A stretch of DNA of 64,000 nucleotides from Brevundimonas sp. PAMC22021 (GTDB taxonomy: Bacteria > Pseudomonadota > Alphaproteobacteria > Caulobacterales > Caulobacteraceae), in NCBI RefSeq assembly GCF_019443405.1, contig NZ_CP080376.1:620001-684000 (forward strand), in the 5' to 3' direction. A model generated the notes under the pieces. It was not told where the DNA came from and did not search any database. It saw only the letters and a list, made by a program, of their open reading frames with translations. Below, one piece after another: positions 56,744 through 64,000 of the stretch (position 1 is its first letter; the number at the start of each line of letters is the position of its first letter). Made by a program: the position numbers and the translations under genes.

Positions 56744-59700
56744 TTAGCGCCGCAGCTCCCGGTTGGGGCGGCGGTCCTGGCGCTGGCCGGGCTCGCGGCT
56801 TTCGCGGCGCCAGCGGATCGACAGGCTGGTGTCGCCGGTGCCGCCGAACTGGGACGACAGCGCAAGGTTGCGGCGCACCTGCCATTCGACGTTGACCGCA
56901 GCCCCGCCTTCGCCGCCGCCGATGATCTCCAGATAGACGTTGTCGGTGATGTAGCGCCCGCCCGCGACCGTCACGGCCGAGGCCGTGCCGCCAAAGGACA
57001 GTCGGTCCAGACCCGCCAGCTCGCGCAGATTTCCGATCACGTCGAAGCCGCCGCCGCCCGCCAGCGACGCCACGCCGGCCGCCAGCTGCGCCGCCTCGAA
57101 GGCCGACAGCTGCGAGGCCGATCGGCCGAACAGCACCTGCGACAGGATTTCGTCCTGCGGAAGCTGCGGCGTCGAGGTCAGGGCGATCACCGGCGAGGCG
57201 GCCGTGCCGGTGACCCGGATTGTGGCGGTCAGGGCCGGGTCCTCGCGCGTCGCCTCGATGTTCAGCCGGATGCGGTTCACATCCGTCGACAGGGTGACAT
57301 AGCCCCGGTCATCGAAGATGAAGCGCTTGCCCGCGAACTCGTAGTCGCCGCGCACCACATTGGCGCGTCCGTCCAGCACCGGCTGGGCGATGGTGCCGCG
57401 CACGCTGGCCGCAAGGCTCAGTTCCAGGTTCAGGCCGCGCCCGCGCACAAAGATCTCGCGCCCGGTCAGGTCGATATCGAGGGCGATGGGCGGGCCGCCG
57501 GTGGTGGCGGGGCGGGCGGTCTCGTCGGTGTCGCCGCCCGGCTTGTTGATCTCCACCACGTCCATGCGGACGATGCCGTTCGAACCGGGCAGGTCGTTGG
57601 CGGAGATGGTGGCCTCGTCGACGTTGAGACGGCCGGCCAACGCGATCTTGCCGTCCGTTGCACGCGCGGCGGTCAGCGTGCCCGAACCGCGCGCCTCGGC
57701 CAGGTCGTTGTCGATGATGCGGAACCGGTTCAGCACCAGGCGCAGGTTGGAGGCCGAGCCCTGACGCAGGCCGATGCGGCCTTCGCCGGAGACCGTGCCG
57801 CCGTCGCCGTCGTTGGCCGAGAACCGCTCCAGATAGGCGGTGGTGTCGTCAAAGCGCGTGGCCAGGTTCAGCGCGTTAAGACGGGTGCCGGTGGAGCCTT
57901 CGAAATAGGCGCCGTCCGCGAGGTCGAGACGGCCGTTGAGGCGCGGCGCGTTCAGCGTGCCGGCGATGGTCGCCTGACCGTTGACGTTGCCGGACAGCGA
58001 GCGTTCTCCGCCAAGGAACAGGTCCCAGATCGGCTGCACCTGGCCCTGGATGGAGACATTGCCCGACATCGGACGCGTGCGGGCGATCGCCAGCCGCAGG
58101 GGCGCGGCCGAGGCCTCGACCGGCAGGGTCAGGTCGGCGTTGGCGCGCACCGCGCCCTCGTCCACGGCCGAGGCCTGGATGCGCAGGACGTTGTTCAGAA
58201 GGGTGGCGTTCAACTGGCCGTCGACGGCGAGACCGCGCGGCGCGTCGATGGAGCGGATCTGGTCCAGAGTGACGTTGGCGGAACCCGACAGGTCGTTTCC
58301 GGCGCCGCGCAGGGACACTCGACCGGTCGCGCGACCTCGCAGGTCGGGAGCCAGAGAGCCCAGTTCGACGCTGGTCAGGTCGGCCTGGATAATGGCGGAA
58401 TCCGAGTCCTGGCGAAGCTCGCCCATCAGCATGCCGCCGCCGACGTTCAGATCGACGCGGGCCACGCGGCCGTCGCCGGACAGGGCGACCACGGCGGGGT
58501 TGCGGGTGGTGAAGGCGATCTCGCGCACGCGCCCGCCGCCGGACAGGGTGACGCTCTGGTTCTGGCCCTGCCTGGAATAAAGGCCGTTGCCGTTGAACTG
58601 CACCGGCGTGCCGCCGCCGACGTCCAGCGCCAGATCGAAGGGCAGGCGCTCCAGCGTGCCGCGACCGTTCAGGGCCAGATTGCGGATGACGATGTCCGAG
58701 CCCGCCGGCTTTACGTTGCGGGCGGTGACATCCAGGATGGCGCTGTCCGCGCCGCCGCCGTCGAGCAGGCGAACGCGGCCTTGCGCCTCGCCGGTCTGCA
58801 AGAAGGCGCCGGGGCGTGCGGTGAAGGTCAGGTCGGCGCTGGACGGCACATTGTTGGACAGGGCGACGGCGCCCTGGGCGGTGACGCCGCCGGCGTTCAG
58901 GTCGACCTCGGTCAGGCGGATCTGGTTTCCGCCCAGGAAGAAGTTGCCCGCCGCGCGAGCCGGTCCGTAGTTGGAGCCTGAGGTCACGACGATGCGGCCG
59001 TCCGAGGCGTCCGCGCCCTTACGGAAGCTCAGCGTCAGGTCGGCGTCGGTCAGCTGAAGCGCGCCGGCGGTGATACGGTCGAAGTTGGCGGTCAGGTCGG
59101 CGCGCGGCTGGGCCAGGGTGCCGGTGACGGCGCCCTGTCCGCGCAGATTGCCGGCGATCTCGGCCGGGCCGGCGTTGAAGGGGCCTTGGGCGTTCCAGTT
59201 CAGCGCCAGACGCAGGCGGCCCTCGGGCTCAATCAGGCCCCGAGCGGAGGCGCGGCCGTTGGCGCCGGTCAGTTCGCCCTGGTTCAGCTCGATGCGGCCT
59301 CCGTTCAGCAGTCCCGCCAGTTGCAGGCGCGGCTGCTGGCCCAGCACGCGGTCGAGTTCGCCCAGGCCCGTGACCAGGCCGCGTCCCCGCCCGTCGAAGC
59401 GGATCGACCACGGGGCGCCGGTGCGGGCGGACGCCGCCTGGATGGGCCCGCCGAATGCGCCGCGCGCGCCGGGCTGGACGCGCGACAGGTCGGTGATCTC
59501 GGCGCGTCCTCGGAAGGACAAGCCGCCCAGGAGGTTGCGGGAACCGGAGCCGTTCAGCGCCAGCGCCTGGCCAGTCGCATTGACGCGCTCCAGCAGGATG
59601 GCGCCGTCCTTCATCCGGGCGGCTTCGAGTTGCACACGCGGCTGCGCGCCGAGCAGGGCGCCGATCACGCCCTCGGCCGAGCCGCCGGATGCGCGGATGT

Positions 59701-60988
59701 CGCCGTCGATGTCGAAGCGGCCGTCGCGCGCCTGGACGTTCAGAGGGCCTGCGATGCGGGTCGCGCGATAGCTGGCGAGAGACGCGTTCAGCAGACTGGC
59801 CTGGCCCGAAAGGCTCCAGGTCTGGGCGTCGCCCTTGAAAACGCCGGTGTAGGCGGTGGGGCCGGCGATCTCGGTTCCGGCTAGCCGGGTCAGGGATGGC
59901 GTTGCGACCTCAAGCGCGATGCCGCCGGGCGAGGCGCGATCTTCCTTGCGCAGCTTGCCCTGCGCCCGCGAGGTCAGGTTCTCGGCGTCCAGCACCCAGG
60001 CCACGCCCTGGAAGGCGTCGTCCGAGCGGTCGGGCACGATGGCGAAGCCGAACCGGGCGGTGCGGCCGACGCGCGTGACGAACGGCTCAAGCAGGTCGGA
60101 GCCGGAGAAGTCGAAATAGCCGGACAGCCGTCCGCCGTTCTCGCCGAACCGGCCCTTGATCGTCAGCGGCGTGAACTGCCCGGTCTGGACGCGAGCATCG
60201 ATGACCTCGCCGTTGACCAGGGCATGGGCGGCGAAGGGCTGGTCCGGCGAATAGCCGAGCGCGCCGGCGATCGGGCCGCCTTGCGCCTCCTGCGCGCGCA
60301 GATTCAGGCGCAGGTCCGACATCTCCTCGCCCAGGGTGGCGGCGAGACGCAGGTAATCGCCAGGGCGGCTGAGGCTGTCGGCGTTGACGTTGGCCGTCTT
60401 TGCGCCAAAGCGCGGAATGGCGGCGTCGCCGGCCAAGCGCCAGCGGCCGTACTCCTTTGAGAAGTTCTCCAGCAGTTCGACATTGGCCGAGAACTTGTCG
60501 ATCACGACGCCGATGGGCGCGGGGCGGGGCGGCTCGCCGGTCGGAGGCTCGGGCACAGGGCGGCGGATCAGGCGGATCTGGTCGGCGCTGATCTCGTCGG
60601 CATGGAAGCGGCGAAAGACGAGCTGAAGATAGCTCCAGTCCACCCGCACATTGCGCGCCTCCAGCCAGACGCCGTCACGATCGGTGATGGTGACGCGCGC
60701 CAGGGTGAAGTCGTCGAACAGGTCGCCCGACAGCCCCTCGACGTTGATGCGGCCGTAGCGGCCGATCTTCTTGCCGGCCACGAAGCTGGTGACCAGTTCG
60801 CGGCCCGGGCCGCTGAGCAGATAGGTCCGCCCCCCGATAAAGGCGACCAGCGCCAGCACGATCACCGCCGCCAGGATCGAGCCGATGATCAGGCCCGCGA
60901 CCTGCAGGCGGGTGCGCTTCTTCTTCGCCTTGACCGCGGGGGTCTCAGGCTTGGGCTGGTCCGAGGCGGGAGGCGGCGTGTCGGTCAA
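56744..60988 (-). CDS. tamB: Translocation and assembly module protein TamB
   Basis: A 1414-residue AsmA-like protein that bridges the inner membrane to TamA in outer-membrane assembly or lipid transport. A single N-terminal membrane helix (about residues 28-50, VAGLIIGSILAAVIVLALVAF) is followed by a very long beta-rich repeat region. The C-terminal DUF490 domain includes FSANDGDGGTVSGEGRIGL, RGDYEFAGKRFIFDDRGYV and ISVRW-type terminal strands (TSLSIRWRRESREPG). The start is TTG 60988, in a TTGA overlap with the tamA stop, so the two are coupled. Confidence 0.95.
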   Translation of the reverse strand: MTDTPPPASDQPKPETPAVKAKKKRTRLQVAGLIIGSILAAVIVLALVAFIGGRTYLLSGPGRELVTSFVAGKKIGRYGRINVEGLSGDLFDDFTLARVTITDRDGVWLEARNVRVDWSYLQLVFRRFHADEISADQIRLIRRPVPEPPTGEPPRPAPIGVVIDKFSANVELLENFSKEYGRWRLAGDAAIPRFGAKTANVNADSLSRPGDYLRLAATLGEEMSDLRLNLRAQEAQGGPIAGALGYSPDQPFAAHALVNGEVIDARVQTGQFTPLTIKGRFGENGGRLSGYFDFSGSDLLEPFVTRVGRTARFGFAIVPDRSDDAFQGVAWVLDAENLTSRAQGKLRKEDRASPGGIALEVATPSLTRLAGTEIAGPTAYTGVFKGDAQTWSLSGQASLLNASLASYRATRIAGPLNVQARDGRFDIDGDIRASGGSAEGVIGALLGAQPRVQLEAARMKDGAILLERVNATGQALALNGSGSRNLLGGLSFRGRAEITDLSRVQPGARGAFGGPIQAASARTGAPWSIRFDGRGRGLVTGLGELDRVLGQQPRLQLAGLLNGGRIELNQGELTGANGRASARGLIEPEGRLRLALNWNAQGPFNAGPAEIAGNLRGQGAVTGTLAQPRADLTANFDRITAGALQLTDADLTLSFRKGADASDGRIVVTSGSNYGPARAAGNFFLGGNQIRLTEVDLNAGGVTAQGAVALSNNVPSSADLTFTARPGAFLQTGEAQGRVRLLDGGGADSAILDVTARNVKPAGSDIVIRNLALNGRGTLERLPFDLALDVGGGTPVQFNGNGLYSRQGQNQSVTLSGGGRVREIAFTTRNPAVVALSGDGRVARVDLNVGGGMLMGELRQDSDSAIIQADLTSVELGSLAPDLRGRATGRVSLRGAGNDLSGSANVTLDQIRSIDAPRGLAVDGQLNATLLNNVLRIQASAVDEGAVRANADLTLPVEASAAPLRLAIARTRPMSGNVSIQGQVQPIWDLFLGGERSLSGNVNGQATIAGTLNAPRLNGRLDLADGAYFEGSTGTRLNALNLATRFDDTTAYLERFSANDGDGGTVSGEGRIGLRQGSASNLRLVLNRFRIIDNDLAEARGSGTLTAARATDGKIALAGRLNVDEATISANDLPGSNGIVRMDVVEINKPGGDTDETARPATTGGPPIALDIDLTGREIFVRGRGLNLELSLAASVRGTIAQPVLDGRANVVRGDYEFAGKRFIFDDRGYVTLSTDVNRIRLNIEATREDPALTATIRVTGTAASPVIALTSTPQLPQDEILSQVLFGRSASQLSAFEAAQLAAGVASLAGGGGFDVIGNLRELAGLDRLSFGGTASAVTVAGGRYITDNVYLEIIGGGEGGAAVNVEWQVRRNLALSSQFGGTGDTSLSIRWRRESREPGQRQDRRPNRELRR

Positions 60989-62781
60989 AAGGCCTGGCCG
61001 ATGCTGATGTAGAGTTGAAAGGCGGCGTCGCCGACCTGGGCGTCGAGCGGCACGGCGATGTCGGCGCGGATGGGGCCGAACGGCAGCTTGTAGCGCACGC
61101 CCAGACCCGCGCCGTAGCGCATGTTGGAGAAGTTCGGCGTTTCCTGAAAGCCGACCGCGCCCGCGTCGATAAAGGCCACGGCCTGGAAGCTCTCGCCGAT
61201 GTCGCGACGCACCTCCAGCGCGGTTTCGAACAGCGACAGGCCGCCGCGCGGGGTGTTGTCGGGCAGGCGCGGACCGACGCCCTGATATTCATAGCCGCGC
61301 ACCGAACCGCCGCCGCCCGAATAGAACAGCCGGTCGGCCGGCACCGTCAGCTCCTCGCCGCCGAGGATAGAGCCGATGCGGATGCGGCCGGCCAGCACGG
61401 TGCGGCCGCCGTCGGTGACCGGCAGATAGCCGGTCGCCACGAAGTCGTTGCGCAGGAACAGCACGGTGTCGTCGCCGGCCACGGCCGTGGGCTGGACCGA
61501 GGCGGTCAGGCGATAGCCGCTTCTGGGGTCTAGCGGATCGTCGGACCGATCCATGTAGGCCGAGCCGCGCAGGGTGACGATGGCCAGATCGCGGTCGAAG
61601 TCCACCGGCTGGGGCGGGTCGAACGCATAGTCGAACCGGTTCTCGTTATAGTGGCCGGCGTCCACGCCGATGCCGTAGCTGAAGTAGGAGGTGCGGCCGA
61701 TGCGCTGGCGCAGGTCGGCCGACAGCACCAGGGCCTGGCGGACGTAGGCGTCGGTATCCTCGTTGACCACGGCGGCCTGCATCGCCAGCGTGCGGCCGGG
61801 CCGGCGCCAGTGCGGCAGGCTGAGGTCCACGCCGATGCGGCTGTCGATGCTGGCCAGGCGCGCCTGGTAGCGCAGGGTGTCGGCGCGGCCGAACCGGTTG
61901 TAGTGGGTCCAGATCAGGTCCACGCCCGAGCCTTCGGCCGTGGAATAGCTGGCGCCCGCCTCCAGGATGCGGCGGGGCCGATCCTGGAGCGAGACGATCA
62001 CGGGACGCAGGCCCGCTTCGGTGTTCTGGGCCTGGGGCGCCAGCGCCACGCCGACGCCGTCGTAGACGCCGGTCTCCAGCAGGCGCCGCTCCAACTCGGC
62101 CACGTCCTCGGGATCGTAGCGGTCGCCCTCGTCCCATGGCGCAAGGCCCGCCACCCAGGCCGGGTTGGTGCGGCCCTCGGTTTCCAGCCGGACGCCGTTC
62201 AGCCGCACCAGCTCGCCCGAGGCGATGCGGTATTCGGGCGCAACTGTCCAGGCGGCGTGATCGACCACGACCCGGCGCGGGTTGGCGGCGGCGTCGGCAT
62301 AGCCCTGGCGGGTCAGGGAGGCGACGACACGGCCTTCGCCGGCGATCACGTCCACCGCCCGGCCGGGCGCGCCGGCCTCCAGGTCGATGGCCTCGATGGC
62401 GGTCGCGGCGCTGGTCTCGTCAGGCGCCGGCGCGGCCCACTGCACCGTCGGCGGCGTCAGGACGAAGCGGCGGCCGGGCGTGACCTGCACGATGGCGACC
62501 GGCGTCTCCTCGCCCTCGACGATGTCTTCCAGCACCGGCTGATAGTAGCCTTCGGAGCGCAGCAGGGCTTCGGCCGACCCCATCGCCGCGCGAGCTCTGC
62601 GACGCGCCTCGAAGCGGCTGGAGGGGGCGCCATCGACTTCCCCGACCGCCTGCTCCAGCTGTCGACGCAGGTCGCCGTCGATCTCGCCGCGAATTTGGGC
62701 GCGCGGATCGGCGTGGGCGGCGGCCCCGCAGGCGGAGCCGAGCGCAAGCGCGGCAAGAAAGAGCTTCGGCCTGGACGTCAA
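60985..62781 (-). CDS. tamA: Translocation and assembly module protein TamA (Omp85 family)
   Basis: An Omp85-type outer-membrane protein of about 598 residues. POTRA domains lie in the first half, for example SLTRQGYADAAANPRRVVV. The C-terminal 16-strand barrel carries family motifs, including YSGGGGSVRGYEYQGVGPRL with the conserved RGY, and ends SIGQAF. I chose TTG 62781 (MTSRPKLFLAALALGSACGA), which has AAGGG 5 nt upstream and gives a classical signal peptide. An ATG at 62841 would add 20 residues and has no ribosome-binding site. It is coupled to tamB. Confidence 0.93.
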   Translation of the reverse strand: MTSRPKLFLAALALGSACGAAAHADPRAQIRGEIDGDLRRQLEQAVGEVDGAPSSRFEARRRARAAMGSAEALLRSEGYYQPVLEDIVEGEETPVAIVQVTPGRRFVLTPPTVQWAAPAPDETSAATAIEAIDLEAGAPGRAVDVIAGEGRVVASLTRQGYADAAANPRRVVVDHAAWTVAPEYRIASGELVRLNGVRLETEGRTNPAWVAGLAPWDEGDRYDPEDVAELERRLLETGVYDGVGVALAPQAQNTEAGLRPVIVSLQDRPRRILEAGASYSTAEGSGVDLIWTHYNRFGRADTLRYQARLASIDSRIGVDLSLPHWRRPGRTLAMQAAVVNEDTDAYVRQALVLSADLRQRIGRTSYFSYGIGVDAGHYNENRFDYAFDPPQPVDFDRDLAIVTLRGSAYMDRSDDPLDPRSGYRLTASVQPTAVAGDDTVLFLRNDFVATGYLPVTDGGRTVLAGRIRIGSILGGEELTVPADRLFYSGGGGSVRGYEYQGVGPRLPDNTPRGGLSLFETALEVRRDIGESFQAVAFIDAGAVGFQETPNFSNMRYGAGLGVRYKLPFGPIRADIAVPLDAQVGDAAFQLYISIGQAF

Positions 62782-62847
62782 ACTCGACCCTTCGTCTTGG
62801 CCGCCGGGTAACGTCCGGCGAATGCGTGAGGCGAACCGCATGAACGG

Positions 62848-63114
62848 TCAGTAGAACAGGGTTTCGCTTTCCGGCTGAACCGACTCTTCCGAGGTCTTGG
62901 GCTCGGGCGGCAGGGTCTCGGGCGGCGGGGTGGTCGGCGCGGGATCGCGCACGTCGGGGGCCACGACCGGCGCGGCCGAATCCTCGGCGGCGGGCGCGAC
63001 GGGCTCGGCCTCGACGGCCATCGGCCGTTCGTCCACGTCTCGTTCCTGAACATCGTCGCAGGCGGACAGCGACAGGGCGCCCGCTGCGGCCAGAGCGAAA
63101 AGAATGCGCTTCAT
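62848..63114 (-). CDS. Small putative lipoprotein
   Basis: An 88-residue protein. The lipoprotein signal peptide MKRILFALAAAGALSLSAC places lipid on C19, followed by DDVQERDVDERP. The two Asp after the lipid Cys could act as an inner-membrane retention signal by the Lol avoidance rule known from enterobacteria. The rest is acidic and Pro/Glu-rich (PPPETLPPEPKTSEESVQPE) and probably unstructured. It lies upstream of tamA on the same strand. The function is unknown. Confidence 0.8.
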   Translation of the reverse strand: MKRILFALAAAGALSLSACDDVQERDVDERPMAVEAEPVAPAAEDSAAPVVAPDVRDPAPTTPPPETLPPEPKTSEESVQPESETLFY

Positions 63115-63258
63115 CGACTTGAATTCCCCGACTTCTCCACGCCAACGCTTTGAAAGCGCGGCCGTTCCCATGTCGAGCGCGCAATCCATGGATCGCCGCT
63201 CAAGATCGCCAGTCGCATCGCCTGATGGCGGCAACGAGGCTGGCTTGAAAATGAGAGA

Positions 63259-63335
63259 TGGTACGTCCTCTCGGGCTCGAACCGAGGACCCTCTGATTAA
63301 AAGTCAGATGCTCTAACCAACTGAGCTAAGGACGC
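63259..63335 (-). tRNA. tRNA-Lys (TTT anticodon)
   Basis: A 77-nt cloverleaf on the minus strand. The acceptor arms are GCGTCCT and AGGACGT (with a G-U first pair). The D arm is GCTC/GAGC, and the anticodon loop CTTTTAA with stem TCTGA/TCAGA gives TTT. The T arm is CTCGG-TTCGAGC-CCGAG. The discriminator A is followed by an encoded CCA. Pairing is otherwise complete. Confidence 0.97.
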
Positions 63336-63487
63336 GCCGACGCTGCGGCCGAGAAGGCGGACCGCTGCTGGGCGCCTTCTGTCGCGTCGGGCCGTTCCGG
63401 TCAAGGGCGAAGGCCGTCAACCGGCGATCTCGGAACAAGGCTCATGCGCGCCGGGTTCTTGTTGAAGCAACCCACAAGGAGCGATCC

Positions 63488-63817
63488 ATGCCGCATCAGA
63501 ACACGTCATCGTCGGACGCGACGGCCCAGAACGGGGTCGGCGACAAGCAGATGCCCAACGATCCGGGCCAGGACCAGAACGCCTCCGCCCATCCGGAGGC
63601 GAGCCGCTATGCGGCCGAGAACCTGGCCGATTCGACCCTGGCGCCGCCGGCAGCAGGCGAGGTCGACGACTATCTGGACGAGGGCGACGGCCTGGGCGGC
63701 GCCAATGTCCAGTCAGGCGGCAACAACGCCAATCGTCCCATCGGAACCGAGGGCGACCGCGGACAGGGCCCCAAGACGCGCGCCGCCAACCGCGACGAGG
63801 TTCGAGGACAGGATTGA
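63488..63817 (+). CDS. Hydrophilic small protein, unknown function
   Basis: A 109-residue, very polar and probably disordered protein rich in Asn, Gln, Asp and Gly (MPHQNTSSSDATAQNGVGDK; later GGANVQSGGNNANRPIGTEG). AAGGAG lies 6 nt before ATG 63488, a strong site that supports expression. The composition is reminiscent of stress-type hydrophilins, but I recognise no family. Its stop overlaps the TTG of the following lipoprotein. Confidence 0.75.
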   Translation: MPHQNTSSSDATAQNGVGDKQMPNDPGQDQNASAHPEASRYAAENLADSTLAPPAAGEVDDYLDEGDGLGGANVQSGGNNANRPIGTEGDRGQGPKTRAANRDEVRGQD

Positions 63818-64000
63818 TCCACAAGGTTTCTCGCCGGGCGCGGGACCGGTCCTGCGTCCGTCGCCTGTTCGCCTGTTCGGTTCTCGCCGGCGTCGTGATG
63901 GCGACCGGCGCCTGCGCCAGCCATCCGGCCGGGCGGGGGATCGGACAGGTGCGACAGGGTTTCGGCGCGGCGATCGGCGCGCCTCTGGAAGACCTCAACC
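63814..64000 (+). CDS. Putative lipoprotein (3' end outside window)
   Basis: The frame is open from TTG 63814 to the window edge. The TTG overlaps the previous stop (TTGA junction). After an Arg-rich n-region (MIHKVSRRARDRSCVRRLF) comes a hydrophobic stretch (ACSVLAGVVMA) and a candidate lipobox ATGAC, so lipidation is expected at the Cys before ASHPAG. The mature part IGQVRQGFGAAIGAPLEDLN resembles small Caulobacterales lipoproteins that end soon after this motif. An internal GTG or ATG start is possible but would leave too short a signal peptide. Confidence 0.6.
   Translation, partial: MIHKVSRRARDRSCVRRLFACSVLAGVVMATGACASHPAGRGIGQVRQGFGAAIGAPLEDLN

Noticed and set aside
56687..58981. A 764-codon open frame on the plus strand
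   Set aside because: It is antisense to tamB and shows no start signal or family sequence.
1..64000. CRISPR array or insertion sequence
   Set aside because: No regularly spaced direct repeats with unique spacers, and no transposase-like protein with terminal inverted repeats, were seen.

Overview
The window is GC-rich DNA from a Caulobacterales bacterium, most likely Brevundimonas. The evidence is two FljK-type flagellins next to a FlaEY-like regulator, CtrA/FlbD-like sites near them, paired S46 dipeptidyl-peptidases, many GTG/TTG starts, and a GyrA with Ala and Met at the two main quinolone-contact positions. Almost all of it is ordinary, densely packed chromosome. I see no insertion sequence, no integrase, no CRISPR array and no phage head or tail genes.

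Layout: 0-3 kb is a TetR / DHA2-type MFS / HlyD adaptor efflux operon with a palindromic operator; the adaptor runs off the left edge. 3.1-8 kb holds a GNAT enzyme and two divergent-in-specificity S46 peptidases, with a palindromic repeat between the peptidases. 8.2-11.2 kb is a three-gene ABC exporter (permease, ATPase, adaptor). 11.2-19.5 kb holds a crotonase, small conserved genes, pgsA, two envelope glycosyltransferases, a beta-carbonic anhydrase, a VapBC toxin-antitoxin pair and uvrC. 19.6-25.5 kb holds a 26-residue membrane miniprotein, a pteridine-reductase-like SDR followed by folB, small membrane proteins, xthA and a secreted protein with three cysteine repeats. 25.7-32.2 kb holds a crotonase, a DUF1285-NUDIX-cca operon, an EEP phosphatase, DUF4112, and an ECF sigma factor with its anti-sigma factor.

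32.3-34.1 kb is the most unusual part. A leader of about 200 nt with five successive hairpins, the last covering a Shine-Dalgarno sequence, precedes six translationally coupled or overlapping ORFs. These are two tiny ORFs, a holin-like protein, an M15 endolysin, an Rz-like inner-membrane spanin and an overlapping Rz1-like lipoprotein. It is a complete phage-style lysis cassette with no phage around it. Candidate roles are gene-transfer-agent or tailocin release, or holin/endolysin-type (type 10) secretion.

34.1-39.5 kb is a flagellar filament cluster (flagellin, FlaG-like, flagellin, FlaEY-like). 39.6-50.6 kb holds envelope proteins, ssb with an SOS box, a DMT transporter, sodC, gyrA, a class IV aminotransferase, coaD, tandem secreted cyclophilins, a Ppx/GppA phosphatase and hspQ. 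50.6-56.7 kb is amino-acid catabolism: phenylalanine hydroxylase, then astA-astD-astB for arginine succinyltransferase degradation, with an M20 hydrolase upstream and a long composite palindrome between. 56.7-64 kb holds tamB/tamA, lipoproteins, tRNA-Lys(TTT), a hydrophilic small protein, and a partial lipoprotein at the right edge.
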